Source: Ampelocalamus luodianensis
Lineage: Eukaryota; Streptophyta; Magnoliopsida; Poales; Poaceae
NCBI GenBank assembly: GCA_036346255.1
Contig: CM070619.1
Span: 34,974,342-35,038,341, forward strand
Direction of reading: 5' to 3'
DNA length: 64,000 nt
This document shows, piece by piece, positions 11,201 to 22,190 of the stretch (positions within the stretch are counted from its first letter, which is position 1; each line of letters starts with the position of its first letter). The notes under the pieces were generated by a model. It worked only from the letters and a program-made list of their open reading frames with translations, searched no databases and was not told the DNA's origin. Position numbers and translations under genes: made by a program.

Positions 11201-13135
11201 ATTTGTGCAAACTTAGTTTTGCTGTTGTTAGGATAACCATATCTACCTACCATAAAAATTTCAAGTTCCAGATCATTCTAGAAATTTTCGCCATGAACAG
11301 TAACTTTAATTAATTTAATTGGGATTTTTCAGACTGAGAGAATTTAAATTGGCTATAACTTTTTCATACTAAGTCCAAATGAAGTGATTCTTGTTTCTAA
11401 AATTGTCTAAAATCAACCTCTAGCTGCTGTAGAAATTTGATTGGATTTGGATGTTCTTTGCTGTTGAGTTCCTTTTGGTGTTCTTCGTTCTTATCGGTTT
11501 TTATCGCTTTTTCGCGTTAGGTTCCGAAGAATTTATTGAACCTGAGCACTCCCCTCTGCAGCAAGAACAAATCCAGCAAGGCAAGCAGTTTGATCATGTT
11601 AATCCCAGTATTTTAAGTATTTATGTTGTTTACAACTTCTATGTATGCATTGCTATCTTGTTTTAACTATTGTCGTTAGTTGGCCTAGTAGATGCATTTC
11701 CTTAGCAAATGATTATCCTCTACTACCATGAGCCTAGGCATTGCTGTGATTTAGAGTTCGTGGATGAGCTCTTGTCACTTAGTAGTTTACGAATTAATTG
11801 CTTAGCCATGCTTAGCTTCGGTAGAAATGGGCGGTTATCGACTTGTCGATAACCTTGATCACACAAAACTTATTATGATTTATGATTTCCACCTTGTGCC
11901 ATGTCTACTTATGAAAACTAAAACTGAAAACAAAATGATTTAGACTTGGACACAATGGTAAGATGGTGTGATTTTGGGTGTGGATCGAATGGTGCCCGGT
12001 CAACAAGGACCGAACATCTTGTTACACTAAACCAAGCATTTTAGCGTGCTAACCACATTAGAGGGTATGGGACCTCTCTTGACTTAGTACTTTGGCGTGT
12101 ATTGGCTCCAGTCGCAGGAGTCGCAGGAGGGATGGTGTTGGGAGACAGTAGTGTCAAAGACTTCACCCGTGATGGGATTTGTTGTCTTCGCTTGCAATGT
12201 AAGCATATGGGTTTCTATCCATATGAGCGGCTCAGTAGTTAATACACAAGATTGGAAATGTCTCAGAGGACTTAGCCGTGCTTGCATACCTTCTAGTGTG
12301 CTTTGTGGCTTGAAGGCGGTCCAAGTGTGGTACATTGGTACACCCTGCAGGTTAAAACTATTCGAATAGCCTCGCCCTAGGTTATGGACACGCTTGGCAA
12401 GGTCTTTCAAGAGTTAGACTACAACCTTTTAAATTAAAACTTGATGGGTGGTACGAATCGGGATTCGTGCTATGTTGTGGTGGCTATTGGGATAGTCGCC
12501 TGTGGTTACTTGTATGTACCTTTACTTATCAATTACTTTGATAACAAAACAGATTTGCAAACTTGCTTTTAAAATATATTACATTATTGCAAATAAAGTT
12601 GGCTTCATGCAAATGAGACATACAACCTCCACCTAAATAAGCTTGCATGTAGTTTATGAGTAGGTCCGCTATTCCACACGTCGGTCTTGCGGGTACAAAG
12701 ACAATCTTTGTACTCGGTTGCTTCGCTTAATTGTTTTGTTGCAGAGGAAGAAGGTGAGCCCGAGGGGCCCCACTTTTGTGAGTCGTGTTGTGGTAGCTTA
12801 TGGGCGACTAGCTTGGCGGCTGGCCGGTTGCCTTGTGGGTGCATGGCTAACCTGGTCGACTTTTGTTCTAGCCATCTTATGGCACCTTTTGCTTCCGCTA
12901 TCTTTCTTGTATATTGCTCTATTTGGCCTATCGGCTCTTTGTAATAACTTTACTTTATGTATGTCATTGTTGAACTTAGTAATATATGTTGTATGGAAAT
13001 GATGTGTAATTTTGTGATGATGTGCATATGCTGCACTTGGAAGCATATGACCATCGAGGCTTAGAATGTTTAATTAGTAACGCTAGAACCATTTGGAGGT
13101 TAAGTGTTACTAGTTAAATATTCCGGGTCCTCACA
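8244..13135 (+). repeat. 3' LTR, complete (4892 bp)
   Basis: Starts TGTAACATCCC after the purine tract and ends GGGTCCTCACA. It matches 1-4821 along its length, and the solo LTR at 28960-33823 (reverse orientation) is the same family. The frame 8829-9542 is a chance frame in the GC-rich half. The following gttgc is the presumed target duplication. Confidence 0.93.
10118..10330 (+). repeat. degenerate tandem repeat inside the 3' LTR
   Basis: Counterpart of the gaggtcctctttgYaaaag block at 1800-2035, with the same unit order. Confidence 0.7.
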
Positions 13136-13746
13136 GTTGCGACCACAGCAGGTGGTCTTTGCAAAAGACGAGGTCGTGACCCAATGGTGGTCAAGACTGA
13201 GAGGGTGGTCTTTGCAAAAGAGGGTGATCCTAAGCACAGAGTCAAGGGAGGTCATGAGGAGGTTACAAAGAGGGAGTCGTTCGATTGGATCGGACGGCAC
13301 AAAATGTGTTGGACGTTCGGACCGCCCGAAGGTTAGAACGCGATCTGACCGTTCAACACAATCGGGCAGTCCACAATGTTTGGAAATGTTCGAACCGTCT
13401 GAAAGTGACAATGAGATCTGACCGTTCAACACGATCGGGTGATCCAGAAGAGAGGAGGGCACAACAGATTGGATTGGCGCGCTGGAGCGGCCAAGAAGGA
13501 GGTCCAAACTGAAGGGAGGTCTTGACCTTAGGGGATGTCGTGACCAAGAACCGGTACGAATAGAGGGGAGAAAAACAAAACACAAAGAACTCTAGCGACT
13601 TGTAAGCCAACTTGAATTAGTTGAAGTTCGAATTAGTCATTTAAATTATTTCCAATATCTCAAGTTAAGCTTTAATAAACCATAAACCAAATAGTTACTT
13701 TTATTTTGAAATTTTCAAAAAGGCTTAGAAAAACCAGGGCATTACA
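13136..13746 (-). repeat. partial 3' LTR of a minus-strand chromovirus
   Basis: Read on the minus strand, an LTR opens at 13746 with TGTAATGCCC immediately after a purine tract and runs leftward until it is interrupted at 13136 by the Tekay-like element. It contains gatcggacggcac and gttcggaccgcccga blocks like the U3 repeats of other LTRs here. The rest of this LTR must lie left of the window. Confidence 0.75.
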
Positions 13747-14165
13747 AACCTACCCCCTTAAGGGAATCTCGACCCTGAGATTCAGACCTGGCTAGAAAAG
13801 CGGTGGGGATACTCCGCCTTGAGGTCTTCTTCATGCTCCCAAGTACCCTCTTCTTCTGATTGGTTGCTCCACTGGACTTTGCACGATCGAACAACCCTAC
13901 TCCTGGTGACACGCTCTGCGACGTCCAAAATCTTGATAGGTCACTCCACGTAGGTGAGGTCCTCTTGAAGATCGATGCTATCCAGAGGGGTCTGTTCCGT
14001 TGGAACTCGAAGGCACTTCTTGAGCTTTGATACATGAAAGACGTTGTGTACAACAGATAAGGAGGTCGAGCGCTCCAACTGGTACGCTACTTCACCTCTT
14101 CTTCCTACATTCATGTAAGGTCCAACAAACCTTGCCGCATTCTCACTGTAACATGTTTCAACCAT
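13747..14165 (-). pseudogene. integrase C-terminus and chromodomain of a minus-strand chromovirus
   Basis: From 14165 downward the frame shows ARFVGPY, GEVAYQLE and VHNVFHVSKLKKCLRVPTE, the integrase C-terminal block of Tekay-type elements. After a stop near 13940 the next frame gives VQWSNQSEEEGTWEHEEDLK, a chromodomain core. A purine tract (minus strand, about 13747-13760) then joins the LTR. The fragment is cut on its upstream side near 14150, where unrelated LTR-like sequence begins. Confidence 0.82.
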
Positions 14166-14420
14166 TGGATCAGAAACAGACGGTCCGATCTAGATGGTGC
14201 GTTCAGACGGTCCGAACATTTCCAAGCAATATGGACCATCCGATCAAAATTAGACGGCCCGATCTAGTTGAAGGTTCGGAGGTCCGAACGTCCTAAGCCC
14301 TTTGAACCATCCGATCTAAAATTAATGGCTCGATCGTGATTACACGTTCGGACGGTCCCAACGTTGCTAATTGTTGTGGACCATCCGATCTAAATCGAAC
14401 GGCCCAAATGTCACCCTCTA
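14160..14420 (+). repeat. U3 repeats with ggaccatccgatct / cggacggtcc motif
   Basis: About three imperfect units of roughly 80 bp, each with an accatccgatc block and a gttcggacggtcc block. They sit upstream of the TATA box, where LTR enhancer repeats are often found; a regulatory role is inference. Confidence 0.6.
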
Positions 14421-14727
14421 TTCTTCGCCGGTCCGATTGTCCCTCTCTCTCCCTCCATCTCACCGATAGTGCGTCCCACCACCTTTGTCTCCACCACATC
14501 GTCCACCTTGTGCTCAAGAAGCAACCGCCATGACTCCTTCTCGAAGCTCTTCAACGGCCGCGCCTTCTTTCCCCATTCTTCGCGCGTATGTGTGCAACGT
14601 CTTCCCCTTATCTTGCCGCACCCACTCCTCCCTTATCCCCTCATCTCCGCGTCCGATACGCCCATGTTCACAACCACCGCCATGATCTTCGCGCACTCGA
14701 TTTCCTTCCCCGGTGACCCCTCGGCCT

Positions 14728-14735
14728 TATAAATA
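14728..14735 (+). promoter_or_regulatory. TATA box of the LTR-like fragment
   Basis: tataaata in a C-rich context (ccttataaatagacccct), a typical plant core promoter placement between the U3 repeats and the transcribed part. Confidence 0.65.
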
Positions 14736-15134
14736 GACCCCTAGAGTTGCCTTCTACCCCACACCAAAACCCCTCAAACCGCTGCACCTCTAGAACTCCA
14801 GTGCCGCTGCAATTGAAGCTTTAGGATTTTCTTTCTCAAAGCTTGTCTCGTCAATTCTGCCACCACCATTGTAGCCCAACCGTCATCGACTACGCCACCC
14901 TCATTGCTGTCACTGTAGCTACCTCCAGTGCCCACCCGCGTCGTCGGCTTCACCCGAGCCCCTTCCGAACAATAGCCATATCTCATCTCCGCTTGAAGCT
15001 CGCCGCCGGCCATCGTCGTCGTCCTCGACCACTCGTAAGTGCACCAATGAGTTCGCATTAGCATTCTCTACGCATTGGTACCACTCATCGCCGGCGAAGC
15101 CCCTCCGTTTGCCATCGACCAAGGGAGGGGACCC

Positions 15135-15320
15135 GAGCTGGTCGTGTGGTCGAACGCTCCTACGACCAGTAAGTCGTAGAGGAGGTCGAACGATCCTACG
15201 ACTAGGTAGTCGTAGAGGTGGTCGAACTCTCCTACGACCGGATGACAAAGACTACCCCAAGTATGTGCCGTCAAGATCGATGTACAGTACTCGTGGAACA
15301 GTACTCGAAACTTCTTTAGA
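15135..15320 (+). repeat. ctacgac/gtcgtag repeats followed by cagtactcg pair
   Basis: Three units of about 38 bp carry ggtcgaac..tcctacgac and agtcgtag. They are followed by tgtacagtactcgtgg and a second acagtactcg. The same two motifs recur together in the Tat antisense-gene region (25370-25500) and in the arrays at 54424-54838. Confidence 0.75.
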
Positions 15321-17056
15321 TTAGATCTTCCAGAGGCCATATCTTCATCATCCGAACTCCGTTTGAGCCCATTCAAATTTCTAAATTTGTCTAAATTCAA
15401 GATCTAGCTATCTAAACCAAAATTATTTAATTTGGAGTTAATTTAAATTTTATTTGAATTTTATATGAATTTTTTCTTACTTTTGCGTATAGATTTCGAC
15501 GACTTCGGAGAGTCCGATTTCGACGCCGTTTGAGAGCAACTAATCAAGCAAGGCAAGTTACATATTTAATAATATTTGATCCTATTATTTCAAATTATTT
15601 AAATTCTGTTTTAAATTATTACTGCATGTTTATTTCTAATTAATTTAATTTAAATACATGTTCTTAAATTATAGTTATGCCTAAATCATTTGTACTACCA
15701 ATCTTGACATTGACTTGGACATACCTTGACACCTTAGATGTAAATCTATTTTATGCAATAGTATGAAGTGGAACACTTTGCAAAAATATATGCTTAGTCA
15801 TGCTTAGACCAAAAATATTTGATTTGGGAATTTTCAGCCAAAAATGAAATGTGGTTTAAATTGTATCCATAGCATTGGTGTACCATAGAAGTTTATAAAT
15901 GATTTTGACAAAAAATAAATAAAATCAAAAACTGGTTTGGACTTTGGCGAAACGGATAGTTGGTGGGTGCAAGTTTATGCACGGGCTCAATTCAACGAAT
16001 GTTTGAGGCCCAAGGATTGTTTTGGAAGTCGCCTAATCAATTAAGGACCGGTCTACGAGCTGCGGATTATAAAGCCCTTCCGTACTACCATATGTCATGT
16101 GTGGGCGGGACCTGGCTAACTAATTTGCAATGTTTCAATGTGGTTGTGCCATCCAGTTGTGTGGGTGTCGTGAAGAGTTATTGTTAATACTCACATGGCA
16201 CAAGAGGGGGTTATCATTTAGTGCGAAGCCTACGGTAGCGAAACCTTAGTGGGCATAACTACTTTGGAACGGCGCATTGTAAAGGCCTTGTCATAATCAC
16301 TTAGTAGCACACCTACGGAAGTGTGTGAGTGGACAGTACAAGTTGATTATCTCTTGTGGGTAAAGTTGTACAACCTCTACAGAGTGTCAATATATTCGAA
16401 TAGCCATGTCCACAGTCATGGACATGCTGAGCAAAGCTTTTCGTGGATTAGACTTTGTTTTTGTTTTCAAAATATTTTGTAAAACAGTTTATGACATGGA
16501 TGGGTGTCCATGAGAAAAACTTATGGGTTGAAGCCCCGGGTTGGTGCTCGTGTTTAAGTTAGTGTTAGGTTGGTGCCTACACTAGCTTTATTATTTCAGT
16601 TAAAGCTCAATTTTAGATATTATAAAACTTGAGCTTTTTAACTTAGTATTGTATTTAAAATGTCAAATATTGCTTCTGCACAAATAACCTTATAAGCCTG
16701 CCTTTGATAATATCCATGCATGCATTAACTCTGTTATTGGGTGTAACTTGCGAGAACAAAAGTTGTGCTCATACTTGCTTTATGCAAACAAATTTCAGAG
16801 GAGAAGGACTTCGCTGTCGGTGTGGATCTCGATGACTAGGCCATTACCCCAGTCGATTGCCTGTGGCAGATCAGCTGACTCCACTACTTCTTCTTTGTCT
16901 TCCGCCGTGTTGTTTATTGTTGGCTCGTAAGCCTTTCTTGTAATCGACTCTGTTTATTAATAAAGTTATGTGAATTATAGATGTTACAATATCATGTTTA
17001 CTGTGTGAACTAGCTACTGATCATGGGACTAGTTCGGAAATACACAGAGGATTTGG

Positions 17057-17917
17057 GGGTGTTTCTCTCGGACCGACAATACGCTCGGCCCGAAATGAGG
17101 AAGCCCAGAACTCCAAAGACATCAACGACTTGCTCGAGAATCCAACTCAAGAGCTTGCTCGAGCACTAGGCTACGATCTCTTCGGCGAAGAGATCGCACG
17201 GAGGCTTCGAGCACGATGGCAAGACTGGAGCATCCCCGCCGACATCATTCCGAAAGTCGTAGCAGTATGACTCTATTTGCTACCAGTCGTTCGACTAACT
17301 CATTGCTTGGAGATCGACGCGACCGCAGATCATGTCACTCTCTTGGCTAAAGAAAGGTTCCTCGAACGTCTGACGAACAACAAGATCCTAGGAGAGGTGA
17401 TCGCTCACCACTCCATGGCAGAAATCGCAGAGAAAAAGAATACGAGGAGTATTTCTCTCGTAAGACTGAGGCCTACTATAGGTCAAGTCCACTTGTGACC
17501 GGATATCGTCGAGTGCGATCACCTGGTGTTGTCAACCCTTCTTTCCTGCAAAGAAGGTGTCAAGGAGTTATCACCGATGCTGGGCGTTCTCGTCTGACCT
17601 CCGAGCAGTTCGCTGGCCACCACGGTTTCGACCAGTGAACATGGAGAAGTTCGATGGATCTCAAAATTCCATTGAATTCCTTCAGATCTACATAACAGCT
17701 GTCTGAGCAACAGCAGGAGGAGAGCATGTAATGGCAAATTACCTTCCAACCGTGCTCGAAGGGTTTGCTCGATCGTGGCTGCTAAACCAACCACTTGAGT
17801 CAATCTACTCATGGCAACACCCCTGCGACCTTCTGCTGGCGAACTTCTAGGGCACGTACAACCGCCCTGGAAAGAAGGATGACCTGATGAGGACATCCCT
17901 AACTTGGATACAACCGT
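17057..17917 (+). pseudogene. Tat-type gag, N-terminal part
   Basis: Around 17640-17900 the plus strand reads as MEKFDGSQNSIEFLQIY, then HVMANYLPTVLEG and FARSWLLNQP, a block typical of the Tat gag capsid region. In-frame stops (near 17707 and 17849) break it. The upstream part (17100-17270) reads LARALGYDLFGEEIARRL, probably the gag N-terminus. The C-terminal half resumes at about 18890 after an insertion. Confidence 0.75.
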
Positions 17918-18890
17918 GTCTACACACACAGCTGATCCACAATAAATGTTACAAGGACCAATTACTCGAGCTCGTGCTCGCCAACTTAATCATCAGGTGA
18001 ATTCGTTCATAGGTTTATATATTACTGAGAATAGATCGCTACCTAATGCAAGTGATTTAATTGTGCTTAGGAATATGGGAAAGGACCAAGGAGAGGTATG
18101 TGGAGTCATGAACAAGCATAGGAGGCATAATGGAGGTCATCACGTCACTTTGGGTCCGAGCCAAGCAAGAATTCGAGTTGGGCTCATTCTGGATTCGAGT
18201 TCGGACTGCTGCAACAGCATTAAGTTCAAACGGACGTAATTTCTTCATACGGACTCCGTTTGGGACGTTCTTGGACTTCATTGAAAGCTTATCAAGTCTA
18301 CTTTTTAATGGATCCAACCTCAGCTTCAAATTCCAACCGAGCCGGCCACAATAAACAAAACAATTCACGTATGTTTTTTTGTCCGAGTCAAAAAGGGTGC
18401 TGCGCCACCTCCTCTTTGGCCCATGGGCCTTGTAACCCTAGGGGCGTGCGTCCACTTCTCTGGCCGCCACCCCTGGTCGTATTCCCATATAGGAGCCGCT
18501 GTTCCCCTGGTCAGAACTCGGATTTCATTGAGTTTAGGTTTAGCCATTGTGCAAACTTCTGTTCTTCAGTTGTGTCGGACGACCACCTGTTAAGACAGCC
18601 TTCGGGATCCCACCTTTGATTTTCAATACCATCTACGCTACATTCTTATTCGCAATATCAGATTGTCTATATTTTATTTTTGCTAGTTCTTCGATTGCTC
18701 GCAGGAATTGAACCTCGTGTTCAGGCTGATCGCGCTTCTAGCACGGTCAATAACATCTTGGAGTTAGTTCAACGATTGCTAAGGCGCAAGCGTTGTCGTA
18801 CGGTTGTAGTTGGATCGCGAGAGTCACCTCCACCAAAATCGATAGTTATCAATCTCATTGAAAGATCGGGTACCCCGCCTCCATCACGAC
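17918..18890 (+). mobile_element. Ty3/gypsy 3'-end fragment inserted in the Tat gag
   Basis: Starts with a pol C-terminal frame reading LQGPITRARARQLNHQVNSF, the same tail as at 62569-63024 and 34470-34742 on the minus strand. It continues into LTR sequence homologous to, but more diverged than, the LTRs at 33867 and 61946 (for example cattgaaagatcggg near its end). The flanking Tat gag reads on at both sides, so it is a nested insertion or fragment. Boundaries are good to about 30 bp and no target duplication is evident. Confidence 0.72.
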
Positions 18891-19470
18891 CTACACCAGA
18901 CGAGATAGAACGACCATGAAACTCTGCGTCAATTCATCAGGCGTTTTAGTCAGGTTAGTAATTCAATTCCGCAAGTTTTTGACTCATCTGTTATCAGAGC
19001 CTTCAAGCAGGGAGTCTGCAGTAGAAGGATAACAGAGGACAATGCTTTGAATCCTCCTACCATTGTTGCTGAACTCTTTGAGATGGTCGATCGGTATGTG
19101 ACTGCCGCTGAAGCAGTCAAGTGGAATAACACCATCAATCGGGCGGACAACGTACCTCAAGAGATAGGCGAAAGTGGTAAGAAGAAGGACAAAAAGTCCA
19201 AGAAATCCAACAACAAGGCGAAGGGTCAAAAGCCTCAAGCCAATGGTTCCAAGGAGGTCTTGGCCGTAAGCGACAAGGAGCCACGTAGTTCAAACAAAAC
19301 TTCGACCGAGGCAAAGGTAAGCGCCCTGATTGGAAGAACGACAAGCCTAGGTGATGTCATTTCCATAAAAAGGAAGGACACGATCTTTGCAACTGTTGGG
19401 TTTTCCAACGGAAACTCGAGGACTATTACTCCGACAAAGGGCTGCTTCCTACTCTTGAGCAGGTAGGGCA
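18891..19470 (+). pseudogene. Tat-type gag, C-terminal part
   Basis: Reads LRQFIRRFSQVSNSIPQ and DSSVIRAFKQG near 18926-19010, then NPPTIVAELFEMVDRYVTAA (19047-19110), the conserved end of the Tat gag capsid domain, followed by a lysine-rich stretch (KKKDKKSKKSNNK) near 19170-19220 typical of the nucleocapsid part. No intact CCHC knuckle is visible. Frame changes separate the pieces. Confidence 0.78.
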
Positions 19471-19639
19471 ATGAGTGGTCGAAAGGAGTCGGACAACGAC
19501 GAGGAGATGTTGTTTCAAGATCCGTAGCATACCATCGAACACATCTATGGGGGATCATCGGCATACGAGTCAAAGCGACAGCTTAAGGCTATCAAACGCG
19601 AGGTAAACTCCATTGACTCTCCTCTTGTTAATAAGATGC

Positions 19640-20017
19640 TGAAGTGGTCAGAAGTAACCATCTCTTTCGAGAAAGGTGACTGCCCCATCCCTTCGACTCA
19701 ACCAGGTCAATTTCCGATTGTGGTCGAACCCACCATCAACAACTAGTCGAGTAAATCGATTATTAGTTGATGGTGGTAACTCGTTAAGCATTCTGTTTAC
19801 GAGTGCCCGGAACGAGATGCAGGTACCTAGGGCTAAGGTAAGACCGGTACGATACTCTTTTCATGGAATCGTTCTGGGGTCTTCGGCCAAACCTATTGAC
19901 CAAGTTTCTCTTCCTTTAACATTTGGTTCACTAAGTAATTTCAGGACAGAGAAGATCTCTTTTGATGTGGTCGATTTCGATACGGCATATAACACTATAC
20001 TCGGACGAAATTCTTAA
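19640..20017 (+). pseudogene. Tat-type aspartic protease
   Basis: The frame 19676-20017 contains VNRLLVDGGNSLSILF; the VDGG motif replaces the usual DTG or DSG in the Tat lineage. It continues with PVRYSFHGIVLGSS and ends DFDTAYNTILGR, the C-terminal protease motif. It ends in a stop just after ILGRNS. The following frame (20050-20289) reads MSGPKGVI and is the protease-RT linker. Confident by motif order. Confidence 0.82.
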
Positions 20018-21170
20018 TAGCTACTCACTATGGGTATCAATGTTTTAAGATGTCAGGTCCCAAAGGAGTGATCATAATTTATTGTGACAAGAAGATGGCG
20101 CATACCTACGACCGTCGATCCCTCGAGATGGTTGGTCAGATACCAGCTCGAGAAGAAAGTCAGCCTTCGACTAGCAAGTCGAAGTCTAAAGCTGCACCAA
20201 AGCCGAACGACCAAGTCCAAAAGGTTCCTCTGGATGTGGAGGAGCCCTCGAAGACTGGTCGCATCGGGGATACTTCCAACCCCAAATAGGAAGACGTTCT
20301 CATCACTTTCCTCCGAGTAAACGCAGATGTCTTCGCATGGCAAGCGTCCGACATGCTTGGAGTCCCCAGAGAAGTGATCGAGCACAGCTAGCTTTACGGC
20401 TTAACAAAGTACCCGTAAAACAAAATTACAGAGATTTGCCCCTAATCAACGAGATGCAATAAGGTCATAATTGGACAAGCTACTTAAAGCAGGCTTTATA
20501 AGACAAATCGATCACCCAGAGTAATGGCGTATGTGCATAGACTTCATTGATCTTAATAAAGCTTGTCCAAAAGATGATTTTCATTTCCCTCGTATCGATC
20601 AGTTGGTGTATTTTACTGTTGGTTGTGAAGTGTTAAGTTTTCTAGATACATATTCTGGTTACCACCAGATCAATATGTGTCTAGAAGATTAAGAAAAGAC
20701 TGCGTTTATTATACCATTTGGTATATTTTGCTACATCAAAATGCCATTTGGTCTAAAAAATGCTAGCGTTTCTTTTCAGCACTTGATGCAAGCGACTTTT
20801 TCACCTCAACTAGGCCAAAATTTGTAAACCTATGTTGACGATCTAGTCGTAAAAAGCATCAAATGACTTAATCACATCACCGACCTGCAAAAAAATATTC
20901 GACAACCTCAGAAAGCACTGCTTGAAACTCAATCATGAGAAATGTGTGTTTGGAGTCTCTTCAAGAAAATTGCTTGGATTCCTAGTCTCTGCACGAGGAA
21001 TCGAATCAAATCTTGAAAAGATAAAGGCCATCGTGCAAATGCACCCTCCGACCACAAAGAAAGAAGTCTAGAAACTTACAGGATGCATGGCGGCTGTAAG
21101 TCGGTTCATCGCGTGCCTGGGAGAAAATGGACTACCTTTCTTCAAACTTCTAAGTAAGCACGAGGTTATC
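20018..21170 (+). pseudogene. Tat-type reverse transcriptase
   Basis: After the linker, RT blocks appear as DLNKACPKDDFHFPRID (about 20550-20600), FLDTYSGYHQI (about 20640-20675), IKMPFGLKNASVSFQHLM (about 20738-20790) and TYVDDLVVKS (about 20827-20857), the last carrying the catalytic YVDD. Several in-frame stops (for example before TYVDD and after the NMCLED block) and later frame changes inactivate it. Confidence 0.85.
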
Positions 21171-22190
21171 GAGTGGTCAGAAGAGGCAAACGCGGCTTTG
21201 AGGATGTCAAGAGGTATCTTACAAGTGCTCCTATTCTAGTTTCTCCGAAACCAGAAGAGACACTCTTAATTTATCTAGCTGCCACGCCACAGGCAGTGAG
21301 CGAAATACTAGTCGTAGAACGTCAAAATGTACGACGACCGGTTTACTATGTTAGTGAAGTTTTACACGGGCCTAAGGAGCATTTCCCTCAGTTCAAAAAT
21401 ATCTATATGCCCTCCTCATGTCTTCGAGGAAACTGCAGCATTATTTTTAGGCACACAAAATAGCTGTGCCATCTAAGTTTCCCTTGGGAGCAATCCTCAA
21501 TAATAGAGAAACAGCGGGACGCATGGCAAAATGGTCAGTCGAACTTGGGAGTTCGACCTCCATTTCGTGTCCCGAACGGCCATTAAATCCCAGATTTTGG
21601 CAGACATTGCCGTCGAATGGACAAATCCTGAACCTGTTTAGGATCCCTAGTATGATTCCCATGACCAGTGGACGATATACTTTGATAGATCACTTACTTT
21701 AAGTGGCTTGAGGGCTGGGGCGGTTTTGGAATCTCCGATCGGAGATACCTTAAAGTATGCCATACAATTAAACTTTCAGGCCACTAACAACGTGGCAAAG
21801 TACAAAGGTTTGCTAGCTGGCATACGAGCTGCGAAAGCGCTCTCGATTCACCGACTACTCATGAGAGGAGACTCTCAACTAGTCGTGAATCAAGTCAGAA
21901 AAGAGTACTAGTGCTCTAATTCGACAATGTCTCGGTACTTATTGGAAGTTCGAAAGCTTGAAAAGCATTTTCTCGGTTTTGAGATACAATTCATCCCTCG
22001 GAAGGATAATTTTCTCGTAGACCAGCTTGCTCGTATAGCTTCTTTCCGATCCATAGTACCAAAAAGAGTCCTCTTGGAACAGCTCCAGAAGTCGTCTCTG
22101 GTCGAAGAACCAGAGACACCTCCGATTGAGACAGCCTCATTAGAATACGAGGATACCTGGATGACTCCTATCTACGAGTATCTTTAGACG
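21171..22190 (+). pseudogene. Tat RNase H region: RT-linked RNase H and second RNase H
   Basis: 21173-21463 matches the RNase H that follows RT (APILVSPKPEETLLIYLAAT, then PVYYVSEVLHGPKEHFPQ). A second domain follows at about 21680-22187 with GLRAGAVLESPIGDTLKYAI, NNVAKYKGLLAGIRAAKAL and GDSQLVVNQV, resembling the additional archaeal-type RNase H of Tat elements. EYKALLAG and GDSQLVV-like motifs carry acidic residues of that fold. Stops and frameshifts separate the blocks. Confidence 0.8.

Larger units (their letters stand above)
1..13135 (+). mobile_element. Tekay/Del-like Ty3/gypsy chromovirus, gag-less copy
   Basis: The sequences at 1-4821 and 8297-13135 are the same repeat, so they are the two LTRs of one element; between them lie an initiator-Met primer site, pol remnants in the order protease tail, RT, RNase H, integrase, chromodomain, and a purine-rich tract. 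That order and the chromodomain-like tail place it in the chromoviruses, and the near 5-kb LTRs fit the Tekay/Del lineage. The internal part is only 3.4 kb, shorter than one LTR, because gag and the catalytic half of protease are missing. The right flank gttgc (13136-13140) is the expected target duplication; the left one is outside the window. The copy is dead, and could have moved only with proteins supplied by other elements. Confidence 0.9.
14147..17056 (+). repeat. LTR-like fragment, plus orientation
   Basis: No coding content. The order of features matches other Tekay-like LTRs here: U3 with repeated ggaccatccgatct and cggacggtcc blocks, a TATA box, a GC-rich transcribed part, then AT-rich sequence with counterparts of segments in the 1-4821 LTR (for example gcttagtcatgcttag, and a cgaatagcc...atggacatgctgagcaa block like 4039-4080). 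The true left end is uncertain: TGTAACATG at 14147 is possible. The right end fades out near 17056, where Tat gag sequence starts, without terminal CA or a target duplication that I can recognise. Confidence 0.65.

Noticed and set aside
14147..14160. TGTAACATG as a certain LTR start
   Set aside because: The sequence after it does not match the known LTR starts here and no target duplication is visible, so only a tentative boundary is given.
18988..19002. ctgttatcagagcc looks like a primer binding site
   Set aside because: It falls in the Tat gag reading frame (DSSVIRAF) and is not preceded by an LTR end.
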